50,413 nt of DNA from Bacteroidales bacterium (GTDB taxonomy: Bacteria; Bacteroidota; Bacteroidia; Bacteroidales; WCHB1-69). Where the stretch lies: contig JAITUN010000221.1 in the NCBI GenBank assembly GCA_031286285.1, positions 1-50,413 of the forward strand. The letters run 5' to 3'. The translations under genes and the position numbers were made by a program. The notes under the pieces were generated by a model. The model was not told the DNA's origin. It did no database searches and saw only the letters and a list, made by a program, of their open reading frames with translations. Shown in pieces: positions 16,052 to 25,351 of the stretch (its first letter is position 1; every line of letters starts with the position of its first letter).

Positions 16052-17647
16052 TTACAATCTATCTCCAGTTCCTTCCTGTACATCTTTATGGTCTGGATAA
16101 TCCAAAGAATAGTGCAGTCCTCTGCTCTCTTTTCGTTCAATGGCATTGTTAATAATGAGGTAGCCCACATTGATCATGTTGCGCAACTCGCATATTTCGG
16201 GATTTAGGATAGATTTTTTGTACAGTTCTTCGGTCTCTTTGTATAACAAGAACAACCTCTCTGAGGCTCTTTGTAAACGGAGGTTGGAACGCACAATACC
16301 CACATAGTTGGAGAGTATTGCCTGTAGCTCTTTCTTGGATTGAGTAATCAACACCATCTCTTCGTTCAGCATTGTACCTGAAGTATCCCACTCTGGAATC
16401 TCATTGCAAAAGAGAATATTCTCAAATTTGTTAACCGCTTTAATACAAGCTCGATGTGAGAATACTAACGCTTCTAACAGGGAGTTTGATGCCAATCGGT
16501 TGGCTCCATGCAAACCGGTAGATGCGCATTCACCGGAAGCGTAAAGGTTGTGGATGGTTGTTTCACCCCATTCGTTGGTTGTAATTCCTCCGCATGAGTA
16601 ATGGGCTGCCGGCACAACCGGTATCATATCTTTTGTAATATCAATACCAATACTCAGGCATTTTGCATAGATGTTCGGGAAATGGTCAAAAATTTCGTTT
16701 TTCTTGATTTTTGTTGCATCTAGCCATAGGTGTTCTTTTCCACTCATTTTCATTTCGTTGTCAATGACTCGCGCTACAATATCCCTTGGAGCGAGTGACC
16801 CTCGTGGATCATACTTTTGCATGAACTCACTACCGTTATCATCTTTCAACACGGCTCCTGCTCCTCTAAGCGCTTCAGTAATCAGAAAAGAGGGTTCCTC
16901 TTTAGGGTTGAACAACGAGGTTGGATGAAACTGAACGAACTCCATTCCTCGTACATGCCCCTTAGCACGATAAACCATAGCAATGCCATCACCGGTGCAA
17001 ACCAACGGATTCGTTGTATTGCCATATACTGTGCCTATTCCGCCAGTTGCCATCATAGTGATTTTTGACAACAGGGTACGCACTTTCTTTGTGTGTGGAT
17101 CATAAATATATGCTCCGTAGCAGGTTAGGTTTGGAGTTCGTCTGCTCACATCAATCCCTAAATGGTGTTGAGTAATAATTTCTATTGCAAGATGATTCTC
17201 TAATATTTCAATATTCTCGTTTTGGATAGCTGCGGAGATCAGTTTTTGTTCTATCTCTTTACCTGTCATGTCTTTGTAGTGTAACACGCGGTATTCGGAA
17301 TGTCCACCCTCTTTCGCTAGGGCAAACTTTCCTGATTTGGTTTTGTCGAAATTAACTCCCCATTCTATCAGTTCCATCACTCGGGCTGTGGATTCTCGAA
17401 TTGTGAGTTCCACGATTTGTTGGTCAGAGAGTTTATCTCCCGCCACCATAGTGTCATGGATATGTTTCTCGTAAGTATCAGGATGATAGAGTACTGCGGC
17501 GATACCTCCTTGGGCATATTTGGTGGCAGTTTCTTCAATATTAGACTTAGTAACTACACAAACTTTACCATAGTTTGCAGCTTTAAGGGCGAAACTTAGT
17601 CCGGCTATACCAGAACCGATTACTAAAAAATCAACGGTTTTGCGCAT
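16052..17647 (-). CDS. nadB: L-aspartate oxidase (NAD biosynthesis)
   Basis: A 531-residue FAD enzyme oxidising aspartate to iminoaspartate, the first step of de novo NAD synthesis. The FAD-binding GSGIAGLSFA is at residues 11-20. Active-site segments typical of the fumarate reductase/aspartate oxidase family follow: QFHPTSL, PAAHYSCGGI and GLHGANRLASNSL. In anaerobes fumarate can replace oxygen as acceptor. nadA and nadC are not in the window. Confidence 0.96.
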   Translation of the reverse strand: MRKTVDFLVIGSGIAGLSFALKAANYGKVCVVTKSNIEETATKYAQGGIAAVLYHPDTYEKHIHDTMVAGDKLSDQQIVELTIRESTARVMELIEWGVNFDKTKSGKFALAKEGGHSEYRVLHYKDMTGKEIEQKLISAAIQNENIEILENHLAIEIITQHHLGIDVSRRTPNLTCYGAYIYDPHTKKVRTLLSKITMMATGGIGTVYGNTTNPLVCTGDGIAMVYRAKGHVRGMEFVQFHPTSLFNPKEEPSFLITEALRGAGAVLKDDNGSEFMQKYDPRGSLAPRDIVARVIDNEMKMSGKEHLWLDATKIKKNEIFDHFPNIYAKCLSIGIDITKDMIPVVPAAHYSCGGITTNEWGETTIHNLYASGECASTGLHGANRLASNSLLEALVFSHRACIKAVNKFENILFCNEIPEWDTSGTMLNEEMVLITQSKKELQAILSNYVGIVRSNLRLQRASERLFLLYKETEELYKKSILNPEICELRNMINVGYLIINNAIERKESRGLHYSLDYPDHKDVQEGTGDRL

Positions 17648-17659
17648 AAATGTGTTTAA

Positions 17660-17708
17660 CTTTATAAAGCGGAACTCCCCATAAAAAACTTATGAGCCCT
17701 TTATAAGG
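17660..17708. promoter_or_regulatory. Two short palindromes upstream of nadB, possible operator
   Basis: CTTTATAAAG (17660-17669, perfect palindrome) and CCTTTATAAGG (17698-17708) share the core TTTATAA, 38 bp apart, between the nadB start and the secDF stop. Paired sites like this could be an operator for a nadB regulator. No known NAD-regulator consensus is claimed. Confidence 0.25.
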
Positions 17709-17771
17709 CAATCCATGATATAAACATTTGATTGTTATTTATTTGTCGAATTTTCAACCAACAATTATTCT

Positions 17772-20700
17772 TTATTTCAGCAACTCCACTTTAGTGCGTT
17801 TAATCTTCTTAGCTCTGTTCAATAAATCATAGATCAGCGGCGATGAAACAAAAATACCTGAATAAGTTCCAATAATAATACCTGCTCCCATGGCAAAAAC
17901 AAATCCACGAATAACTTCGCCACCAAATATAAAGATTGCTAATAATACAATAATTGTTGTTCCGGCAGTATTTACAGTACGACCTAAAACACTGTTTACT
18001 GCATTATTAATATTTACCATATTATCACGTTTCGGATATAATCCAAAGTTTTCACGGACGCGGTCGTAAATAACCACTACGTTGTTTATTGAATATCCAA
18101 TAACTGTAAGTATAGCAGCGATAAATGATTGGTCAATTTCCATAGAGAAGGGCATCACTTTATAGAATAGGGAGAATAGTCCGATAGTAAGCATAGCATC
18201 GTGTGCAAGTGCAATTACTCCTCCCAAACCAAATTGCCAGTTTCGGAAGCGCAGTGCAATATATATGAAAATCAATAGTAAGGAAATTAACACCGCCCAT
18301 ACGGCTTGCATCAACAACTCCTTAGCCACTGTAGACTGCACCTTTTGTGTACTTTGAATACCGCGTGGGTCTACTTGTTGAGTAAAATCCTCAAGGGTTA
18401 TATCGGCTTTAGCAAAAAATCCTTTCAAAGCCTCATAGAGCATCTCTCCCACTTCTTCATCTACCTTATCTTCATTGCTTTCGATTTTGTAATTTGTAGT
18501 AATTCTCACCTGATCTTTTCCTCCAAAAGTCTTCACTTCAGGGTTTCCACCGAATGCATTCGAGATAGCATCCCGTACTTCGTTAGTTTTTACCTCCTGA
18601 TCAAAGCGAACAACATAGTTTCTACCACCGGTAAAGTCAATCCCCGGATTTAATTTCAACGTGAAAAAAGAGATAGATACGATGATAGTCAAAATGATAG
18701 ATAATCCGTAGAAAGTTTTCTTTTTCCCGATAAAGTCAAATTTAGCATTTTCAAAAAAATGCAAGGTATATTTATTTCCGAATTTATAATTTACTCCATT
18801 TATCACCCCTCTATCAAAGATCAAACGAGACACGAAAATTGCGGTAAACAATGAGGATAGAATACCTATTATCAATGTAGTAGCGAAGCCTTGGATTGGA
18901 CCTGATCCGAAGATATAGAGTACGATACCGGTAATTAAAGTAGTAACGTTTCCGTCAATAATCGCTGAATAAGCATTTTTGTAACCTTCATCAATTGCAA
19001 GTCTAGCTCCTTTTCCTGCCCTCACTTCTTCACGAATGCGTTCAAAAATAAGCACATTTGCGTCCACAGCCATACCGAGGGTAAGCACAATACCAGCTAT
19101 ACCAGGCAAAGTTAAGGCTGCTCCTAAAGAAGCAAGTACCCCCATAATAAAGAAAATATTTGTAAACAGAGCGATATCAGCAACCAGGCCGGCTCTACCA
19201 TAATAAAAATACATATATAATAATACCAAAATAAATGCCAGCAAGAAAGAAAGCAAACCGGAGTTAATAGATTCCTGTCCTAAAGTTGGCCCCACCACTT
19301 CCGATTGAACAATATTAACTCTAGCTTCCAAATTTCCTGAATTTAAGACGGTTGCTAAGTCTTTAGCTTCTTCAATAGAAAATTGTCCGGTGATTACGGA
19401 TTCTCCATTTGGTATTTCGTTCACGATACGGGGATATGAATACACAAAATTATCAAGAACAATAGCAATAAAAGTCGTTTTTGATTGATTATCCATTGCA
19501 GTTTTTGTTATTTCGCGCCACTTGTCCGCTGCTTGGCTTTCCATAGCCATTGAAACTACAACTTGGTTTTCGTGGTTAATATCTTGGCGTGCAGTTCTTA
19601 CTACACGGGCTCCACCTATTGTTTCTGCACTCAATTTAGGACCTATTCGGTCATTATTTCTTTTCAGAGGGATTAATGGGTATAGTTGAATTCCATTTTC
19701 AGTAATTGGTTTTCCCCACATAAACACAATACTTTTATCGCCAATATATTTTATTATTTCAGGGAGTAACTGATCAATCTCTTTCATTTTAGATTCTTTG
19801 AAGTAGGCGATCGCTACATTATCCATTTTCTCGGCACGAGCAAGAATACCTGTAATCTCTTCTCCGCCATTGGTTTCAAAGACAGATATTTCTGTTGTGT
19901 CGGTTGTTGCTAAATTCTTTTCTGCTTTTTTTGCTGCCAAATCTTTGATGGCATGCAATTCTACGACTAATTTTTGGTCTGCTTCGTAAAAGCGATCGTG
20001 AATTGACCTTCCATTAACAGGGTCATTATAAACTTCCCAAAACTCTAATTTGGCTGTACTTTTCAAGAGTTCTGTAACTCGTTCAGGCTCTTTAATACCG
20101 GGAAGTTCCACTAAGATACGACTTCCTTGCAAACGTTGTATGTTGGGTTGTGCAACCCCGAAACGGTCAATACGAGTACGTAAAATGCGGAAAGTTCTAT
20201 CAATAATTTCATTAGATTCTTTATTCAAGAAATTTTTAATCTCAGCATCTGGCGCATTTTTACTGCCATATCGATCAAAATAAGTACGGAGCTGCGCATT
20301 TGTCATATTCCTAGCTATTTTTTCTGCTTCGAAATTCTTTATAAAAATATCAATATAATCAGCCCTACTTTGTTCATATTCTATATTGGCCTTATTAAAA
20401 GCATTCGCAAACAGAGAGTCTTCAGTATTATTTGCTAAACTTTTAAGCACATCGGGATAGGAAACTTCCAAAGTAACATTCATCCCACCTTTTAAGTCAA
20501 GACCCAAGTTAATCTCTTTGTATTTTACTTGTCTATAAGTAAATCCCAGAAACACTTTTTTATCATTAATGTCTTTAAGATATTGGGATGTGCGTTCACT
20601 GATAACCGAATCCCTAATATGGTTTTTCAACATCGGGTCAGTAATATTCTGCAATTCGTTTTCGATTACAGCCGGATCATTGGCATATCTTTCGGCATCC

Positions 20701-20798
20701 TTTGAAATCTTCCAGGATACGAATGAAAAAGACAAGCAATAAAAGCAAGTAATTGCAAGAACAATAGAAAAAAACAGAAATAAACCTTTGTTTTTCAT
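17772..20798 (-). CDS. secDF: Fused SecDF protein-export membrane protein
   Basis: A 1008-residue fusion of SecD and SecF, as is usual in Bacteroidota. It uses the proton gradient to pull proteins out of the SecYEG channel. Features are an N-terminal membrane helix (5-28), the SecD motif GLDLKGG (99-105), a large periplasmic region, then the SecD helices with TLGMAVDANVLIFERIREE near 580. The SecF half starts near 690 and contains VIGYSINNVVVIYDRVREN near 905. The Asp and Arg in these motifs are the conserved proton-relay residues. Secreted T9SS cargo in this window would pass through Sec first. Confidence 0.97.
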   Translation of the reverse strand: MKNKGLFLFFSIVLAITCFYCLSFSFVSWKISKDAERYANDPAVIENELQNITDPMLKNHIRDSVISERTSQYLKDINDKKVFLGFTYRQVKYKEINLGLDLKGGMNVTLEVSYPDVLKSLANNTEDSLFANAFNKANIEYEQSRADYIDIFIKNFEAEKIARNMTNAQLRTYFDRYGSKNAPDAEIKNFLNKESNEIIDRTFRILRTRIDRFGVAQPNIQRLQGSRILVELPGIKEPERVTELLKSTAKLEFWEVYNDPVNGRSIHDRFYEADQKLVVELHAIKDLAAKKAEKNLATTDTTEISVFETNGGEEITGILARAEKMDNVAIAYFKESKMKEIDQLLPEIIKYIGDKSIVFMWGKPITENGIQLYPLIPLKRNNDRIGPKLSAETIGGARVVRTARQDINHENQVVVSMAMESQAADKWREITKTAMDNQSKTTFIAIVLDNFVYSYPRIVNEIPNGESVITGQFSIEEAKDLATVLNSGNLEARVNIVQSEVVGPTLGQESINSGLLSFLLAFILVLLYMYFYYGRAGLVADIALFTNIFFIMGVLASLGAALTLPGIAGIVLTLGMAVDANVLIFERIREEVRAGKGARLAIDEGYKNAYSAIIDGNVTTLITGIVLYIFGSGPIQGFATTLIIGILSSLFTAIFVSRLIFDRGVINGVNYKFGNKYTLHFFENAKFDFIGKKKTFYGLSIILTIIVSISFFTLKLNPGIDFTGGRNYVVRFDQEVKTNEVRDAISNAFGGNPEVKTFGGKDQVRITTNYKIESNEDKVDEEVGEMLYEALKGFFAKADITLEDFTQQVDPRGIQSTQKVQSTVAKELLMQAVWAVLISLLLIFIYIALRFRNWQFGLGGVIALAHDAMLTIGLFSLFYKVMPFSMEIDQSFIAAILTVIGYSINNVVVIYDRVRENFGLYPKRDNMVNINNAVNSVLGRTVNTAGTTIIVLLAIFIFGGEVIRGFVFAMGAGIIIGTYSGIFVSSPLIYDLLNRAKKIKRTKVELLK

Positions 20799-20858
20799 TT
20801 GATATTTATTTGATTATTAATAATTTAGTCATTAAATTTATGATTTTTTACAAGGCTG

Positions 20859-20866
20859 CAAATATA
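20859..20866 (-). promoter_or_regulatory. Bacteroidota -7 element (TATATTTG) for secDF
   Basis: An exact TAnnTTTG on the minus strand, 60 bp before the secDF start and just past the RNase G/E stop codon. No -33 TTTG is visible. Confidence 0.5.
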
Positions 20867-20885
20867 TAATATTTTTGGTCTGTTT

Positions 20886-22463
20886 TCACCCCCCTTGTCC
20901 AAAAATTATTTCATCTTTATTATTATTATAAAACTTAAATTCAACAACTGAAAAATTGGGTTGTTCTATGATCTGTATCCAACGATGAAACCGTAGCAAC
21001 CACTTCCATTGTTTAGATAAAAAACCTTTTGTAAGATATGCTTTAACAAATGGATGAACAGCTAAATAAAAACCTTTTTCAAGTTGTTTTTTAACCAAGT
21101 ATTCTATTAAATTTTCAATATCTTCCTGAATTAGCAGGGTGGATTTAATTTTTCCCGTACCCTTACAAGTTGGACAAACCTCTGATGTTTCAATAATCGT
21201 AGTTTCTCGCACTCGTTGTCTTGTAATTTGAACAATTCCAAATTTATTTACTGGTAGAATGGTATGCTTGGCCTTGTCATTTCTCATTAACTCCTGTAAA
21301 GTTCTGTATAATAAAGTCCTGTTTGCTGCTTTTGCGAGATCAATAAAGTCAATAGTAATTATTCCGCCCATATCTCTTAAACGAAGTTGGCGCACGATTT
21401 CTGTTGCTGCTTCTAAGTTTACTCGCATGGCATTCTCTTCTGATGTGCCCGACTTAATCCTGTTGCCGCTGTTTACATCAATAACATGCATGGCTTCGGT
21501 ATGCTCAATTACAAGATAAACTCCTTGTTTTAAAATTACTATTTTTCCAAATGAACTTTTAATCTGTAAAGCAATATTCATCTCTTCAAAGATCGGTCTT
21601 TTCCCTTTATAGAGTTTTACAATACCTTTTTTTTCCGGAATATGCGTTGAAAGATAAGATTTTATTTCCAAAAACAACTCTCTATTATCCACATGAACTG
21701 ATTCAAAAGATTCATTAACTACATCTCTGATAATTGAAGTTATTTTGTCTTCTTCCGATGCAATTTTCACAGGCGCTTTCACGTGGGGCAATTTTGAGAC
21801 GATTGATTTCCACTTTTCTAATAACAAATTCAAATCAGCAGTCAATTCGTCAACATTTTTGCCTTGCGCAACTGTTCGAATAATAATTCCAAATCGTTTT
21901 GGTCGAATAGATTGAACAATCTTTTTGAGCCGATTTCGCTCTTCTCCGTTTTTTATTTTTTGTGAAATATTGATTTTATCCATAAAAGGAACTAACACAA
22001 TGAATCGTCCAGCCAACGAAATTTCGGAAGTAAGACGTGCTCCTTTTGTAGAAATAGGTTCTTTAGCAATTTGAACAAGAATAGAGTGTCCCGATTGAAT
22101 AATATCGCTTATTCTTCCAGTCTTTTCAACTTCAGGGAGAAGCTTAAAATTGGCTATACTTCTTTTGTTCTTTTGAATAACAATATTTACAAATTCATTA
22201 AGCGAGCGTGCATGAAATCCTAGATCCAAATAATGAAGAAACGCGTCTTTGCCATCACCAATATTTACAAAAGCAGCATTAAGTCCGGGGATAATTTTTT
22301 TAACTTTCCCAAAAAAAACATCTCCTACTGCACATTCTTCATTGTTCCTTTCTCGATGGATCTCTATAAGCTTTTTGTCTTCCAACAAAGCTATTTGCAC
22401 TTCCGCTTCACGAGAAGTAATCACTAATTCTTTTAGTTTGTTTTGAGTCTCTTCTATATTCAT
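20886..22463 (-). CDS. rng: Ribonuclease G/E family endoribonuclease
   Basis: A 525-residue RNase of the RNase E/G family, acting in rRNA maturation and mRNA decay. The N-terminal S1 RNA-binding domain covers about residues 40-125 (GDVFFGKVKKIIPG). The catalytic magnesium ligands are Asp329 (HVIDVNSG) and Asp372 (TIDFIDL). A CPTCKGTG zinc-link motif is at 430-437. The length matches RNase G and lacks the long scaffold tail of E. coli RNase E. It lies downstream of the bS22-like and HU genes on the same strand (77-bp gap), so partial co-transcription is possible. Confidence 0.95.
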   Translation of the reverse strand: MNIEETQNKLKELVITSREAEVQIALLEDKKLIEIHRERNNEECAVGDVFFGKVKKIIPGLNAAFVNIGDGKDAFLHYLDLGFHARSLNEFVNIVIQKNKRSIANFKLLPEVEKTGRISDIIQSGHSILVQIAKEPISTKGARLTSEISLAGRFIVLVPFMDKINISQKIKNGEERNRLKKIVQSIRPKRFGIIIRTVAQGKNVDELTADLNLLLEKWKSIVSKLPHVKAPVKIASEEDKITSIIRDVVNESFESVHVDNRELFLEIKSYLSTHIPEKKGIVKLYKGKRPIFEEMNIALQIKSSFGKIVILKQGVYLVIEHTEAMHVIDVNSGNRIKSGTSEENAMRVNLEAATEIVRQLRLRDMGGIITIDFIDLAKAANRTLLYRTLQELMRNDKAKHTILPVNKFGIVQITRQRVRETTIIETSEVCPTCKGTGKIKSTLLIQEDIENLIEYLVKKQLEKGFYLAVHPFVKAYLTKGFLSKQWKWLLRFHRWIQIIEQPNFSVVEFKFYNNNKDEIIFGQGG

Positions 22464-22540
22464 TTTGCTAAAAAAAAAACTAAATAAAGTGTATTTTCGA
22501 CACCTATTTAGTTTTTATGGTTAAGGTTCAAAGAAAAACA

Positions 22541-22630
22541 CTATTTCTTCTTATGTCTATTTTTTCTTAGACGTTTCTTCCTCTTATGAGTTGACATCTT
22601 GTGTCTTTTTCTTTTTTTACCACTCGGCAT
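22541..22630 (-). CDS. 29-residue basic ribosomal-type protein (AURKAIP1/COX24 domain, bS22/mS38-like)
   Basis: A tiny ORF, too short for usual gene finders: MPSGKKRKRHKMSTHKRKKR followed by LRKNRHKKK. Seventeen of 29 residues are Lys or Arg. The KxKMxxHKxKKRLRKxR pattern is that of the AURKAIP1/COX24 family, whose members (mitochondrial mS38, mycobacterial bS22) sit in the small ribosomal subunit. It lies 22 bp downstream of the HU gene and upstream of the RNase G/E gene on the same strand. Confidence 0.85.
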   Translation of the reverse strand: MPSGKKRKRHKMSTHKRKKRLRKNRHKKK

Positions 22631-22652
22631 AATTAATTGAGTTTATGAAAGA

Positions 22653-22934
22653 TTATTTGATTTTTTTAACAGCGTTCACAAAAGTTTTGCAAGGTTTAAA
22701 TGCGGGAATTTTATGCGCCGGAATAATAATGGTAGTTTTCTTTGAAATGTTGCGGGCGGTTTTTTTAGCTCTTTGTTTTACAATGAAGCTACCAAAGCCT
22801 CTTAAATAAACATTTTCATTTTTTGCTAATGCACCTTTAACAGAGGTCATAAAGGTTTCTACAATAGTTTGGACAGCCTGTTTTTCAAGACCCGTTTTGT
22901 TTGAAATTTCGGAAACGATTTCAGCTTTTGTCAT
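22653..22934 (-). CDS. HU/IHF-family DNA-binding protein
   Basis: A 93-residue nucleoid protein. It begins MTKAEIVSEISNKTGL and contains the HU core VYLRGFGSFIVKQRAKKTARN, with the DNA-bending arm around residues 55-75 (KKTTIIIPAHKIPAFKPCK) in place of the usual GRNPxTG...PA.KVPxFKPGK. The proline-tipped arm is expected to bend DNA. It leads an apparent cluster with the bS22-like gene and possibly rng, from a good promoter at 22989-23017. Confidence 0.94.
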   Translation of the reverse strand: MTKAEIVSEISNKTGLEKQAVQTIVETFMTSVKGALAKNENVYLRGFGSFIVKQRAKKTARNISKKTTIIIPAHKIPAFKPCKTFVNAVKKIK

Positions 22935-22988
22935 GATTTTAAAATTTTATGGGTTAAACAATGTTTTTATTAAAAAGTTAAGCGGCGG

Positions 22989-23017
22989 CAAAGATATACA
23001 TTTCTTTGATTTACAAC
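22989..23017 (-). promoter_or_regulatory. Bacteroidota promoter of the HU gene (GTTG, 17 bp, TATCTTTG)
   Basis: On the minus strand, GTTG (23017-23014) and TATCTTTG (22996-22989) are separated by 17 bp. This agrees with the sigma-ABfr pattern TTTG-N17-23-TAnnTTTG with one mismatch in the -33 box. It lies about 55 bp upstream of the start codon. Confidence 0.65.
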
Positions 23018-23035
23018 TTCTCAATTGTTTTTTTT

Positions 23036-23860
23036 TTAAGTTTTTAAAAAATCATACAAATTAAAGGCTAAACGACTTGCACCAATTCTAAAAAAAATAC
23101 TTGACAACCATTTGACGCCTAACACTTTATCTAATATCTTGAGATATAACAATGTTGTATGGAGATCCGTAATTCCACCAGCTGGTTTGATTCCAATTTG
23201 CTTTTTTGTGTCATTATAATACTGAAAAATAGCGTCTAACATCACTAAAAAAGCATCAGGAGTTGCATTAATTGATATTTTTCCCGTCGATGTTTTGATA
23301 AAATCAGCACCTGCATTCATTGCTAAAATAGATGCTTTGTAAATCAAATCAGGTTCAATCAACTCTCCTGTTTCTAATATTACTTTTAGGCATGCTTCTT
23401 GACATGCTTTTTTTATTGAAACAATTTCGTTATAAACAGTTTCATATTTTTCCTCTAAAAAGAGACCTCTTGAAATAACCATGTCTATTTCATCTGCGCC
23501 TTGTGCTACTGCATATTCTACTTCAGCTATTTTAATGTCTATAGGCGACTGACCTGAAGGAAATGCTCCGGCAACAGAAGCTACTCTAATAGGATCAGAT
23601 TTTAAGAGTTGTTTTGCTTGTTTTACAAAAACAGGATATACGCATACTGCTGCTGTTTGATACTTTATGGCATTATTACACAACAATTCGATCTTCTCCA
23701 TTGTGTCGTTCCCTTCCAAAGTTGTTAAGTCTATGCAATCTAATGCAAAGTGAATTGCATCTTTTTCTGAAGAAAAATTTGTAAAAGGCTGTTTTTCTAT
23801 CTCCTCAATCCGAGAATGAATCTCTATTGATGAGTATGGATACGTCGGCAGTTTTGTCAT
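23036..23860 (-). CDS. deoC: Deoxyribose-phosphate aldolase
   Basis: A 274-residue class I aldolase cleaving 2-deoxyribose 5-phosphate to glyceraldehyde 3-phosphate and acetaldehyde in deoxynucleoside breakdown. The Schiff-base lysine is Lys189 in DFIKTSTGK. Lys159, in the segment matching KVILET, and Lys225 (IGIKPAGGI) complete the active site. DEIDMVI (123-129) is also characteristic. It has its own promoter, divergent from rocD. Confidence 0.95.
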   Translation of the reverse strand: MTKLPTYPYSSIEIHSRIEEIEKQPFTNFSSEKDAIHFALDCIDLTTLEGNDTMEKIELLCNNAIKYQTAAVCVYPVFVKQAKQLLKSDPIRVASVAGAFPSGQSPIDIKIAEVEYAVAQGADEIDMVISRGLFLEEKYETVYNEIVSIKKACQEACLKVILETGELIEPDLIYKASILAMNAGADFIKTSTGKISINATPDAFLVMLDAIFQYYNDTKKQIGIKPAGGITDLHTTLLYLKILDKVLGVKWLSSIFFRIGASRLAFNLYDFLKT

Positions 23861-23917
23861 AGCTAGTTTATTATTAAATTAATTAATGATATTTAATAGT
23901 ATTAGTTTTTAAGATGA

Positions 23918-23950
23918 CAAAAATATTTTATTTTTTGGAACTATGGCAAA
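23918..23950 (-). promoter_or_regulatory. Bacteroidota promoter of deoC (TTTG, 21 bp, TATTTTTG)
   Basis: On the minus strand, TTTG (23950-23947), 21 bp, then TATTTTTG (23925-23918). Both boxes match exactly and the spacing is within 17-23. It lies about 58 bp upstream of the deoC start. This is the best promoter in the window. Confidence 0.75.
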
Positions 23951-23980
23951 CCTAAGAAAAAAAAGTCTCGAAAAAAGATG

Positions 23981-23988
23981 TATCTTTG
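23981..23988 (+). promoter_or_regulatory. Bacteroidota -7 element (TATCTTTG) for rocD
   Basis: An exact TAnnTTTG, 45 bp before the rocD start codon, in the same divergent region as the deoC promoter. No TTTG occurs at the usual -33 distance. Confidence 0.6.
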
Positions 23989-24033
23989 CCGACCTTAAAA
24001 AAAATCAATACATCTACTTTAAATTAATGCATT

Positions 24034-25260
24034 ATGATTAAAAAAGCAACAAGCAGCCAGCAGGCTATCGAATTGGAAGACAAGTACGGAGCGCACAATT
24101 ATCACCCACTCCCGGTTGTACTTGCAAAAGGCGAAGGACCTTTTATGTGGGACGTTGAAGGAAACAAATACTATGATTTCCTTGCTGCATACTCAGCAGT
24201 AAATCAAGGCCATTGCCACCCGAAAATCGTGGAAGCAATGTGCGAACAGGCGCGCACGCTTACCCTGACCTCTCGCGCCTTCTACAACGATATTCTCGGC
24301 GCGTTTGAAAAGTATATTACCGAGTTCTTTAACTACGACAAAGTACTTATGATGAACTCCGGTGCAGAAGCAGACGAAACCGCACTCAAACTTTGCCGTA
24401 AATGGGCGTACAAAGTAAAAGGTATTCCCGAAAATCAAGCCAAAATTATTTGCTGTGACGGAAACTTCCATGGAAGAACCATTACGATCGTCTCCATGTC
24501 AAGCGACCCCGATTCTTTCGGTGGCTACGGACCATTTACCCCCGGATTTATCAGAATCCCTTACAACGACCTGAACGCTTTGGCAGAAGCATTGAAAGAC
24601 AAAAACGTTGCCGGATTTTTGCTCGAACCCATTCAGGGAGAAGCAGGCGTATATGTACCCGACGATGGTTACCTGAAAAAAGCATACGAAATGTGCAAGG
24701 CGAACAACGTGCTGTTTATCGCCGATGAGATCCAATCCGGTATTGCACGTACAGGAAAAATGTTGGCTTGCGACCACGAAGGCGTTCGCCCGGATATGCT
24801 ACTCCTTGGAAAAGCTCTCTCCGGTGGCGCATACCCCGTTTCTGCTGTTTTAGCCGATGACGAAATTATGCTCACTATTAAACCCGGTGAACACGGCTCA
24901 ACTTACGGCGGAAACCCTGTAGCTTGCAAAGTTGCCATGGTGGCTTTGGAAGTGATTAAAGAGGAAAAATTAGTGGAAAAATCTGAATACCTCGGAAAAA
25001 TATTTAGAGAAGAGATGAGAAACTTTAAGAGCGAAATGATTGAGTTGGTACGTGGAAAAGGATTGATGAATGCTATCGTGATCAGACCCAAAAACGGAAA
25101 AACAGCTTGGGATGTGTGTCTAAAAATGAAAGAGTTAGGAGTGCTTGCCAAACCAACCCACGGACACATCATCCGCTTTACCCCGCCTTTGGTAATTACG
25201 GAAACACAACTCCGCGAAGCCATCGAACTCATCAAACAAGCCATACTCTCTTTTGAATAG
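24034..25260 (+). CDS. rocD: Ornithine aminotransferase
   Basis: A 408-residue class III PLP aminotransferase converting ornithine and 2-oxoglutarate to glutamate semialdehyde and glutamate. The PLP lysine is Lys260 ([13 protein letters not shown]), Asp231 (ADEIQSG) binds the pyridine nitrogen, and [13 protein letters not shown] (107-119) and FHGRT are family motifs. Residues after the start ([15 protein letters not shown]) match ornithine aminotransferases rather than acetylornithine ones. The gene is visibly more GC-rich, with different codon choices from its AT-rich neighbours, which may reflect high expression or transfer. Confidence 0.94.
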   Translation: MIKKATSSQQAIELEDKYGAHNYHPLPVVLAKGEGPFMWDVEGNKYYDFLAAYSAVNQGHCHPKIVEAMCEQARTLTLTSRAFYNDILGAFEKYITEFFNYDKVLMMNSGAEADETALKLCRKWAYKVKGIPENQAKIICCDGNFHGRTITIVSMSSDPDSFGGYGPFTPGFIRIPYNDLNALAEALKDKNVAGFLLEPIQGEAGVYVPDDGYLKKAYEMCKANNVLFIADEIQSGIARTGKMLACDHEGVRPDMLLLGKALSGGAYPVSAVLADDEIMLTIKPGEHGSTYGGNPVACKVAMVALEVIKEEKLVEKSEYLGKIFREEMRNFKSEMIELVRGKGLMNAIVIRPKNGKTAWDVCLKMKELGVLAKPTHGHIIRFTPPLVITETQLREAIELIKQAILSFE

Positions 25261-25264
25261 CAAT

Positions 25265-25347
25265 TTAGTGGTTAATGATTAATGATTAGTGGTTAATGAT
25301 TAATGATTTCTCACTACTCACTACTCACTACTCACTACTCACTACTG
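25265..25347. repeat. Composite heptamer array filling the rocD-TPR gene gap
   Basis: Six units of TTAGTGG/TTAATGA (25265-25306), a 6-bp break, then four ACTACTC units plus ACTACTG (25313-25347). The halves are inverted versions of the GTKANNN family. Together they make up nearly the whole 91-bp gap and end 5 bp before the next start codon, so the ribosome-binding region is itself repeat sequence. Confidence 0.95.
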
Positions 25348-25351
25348 AAAA

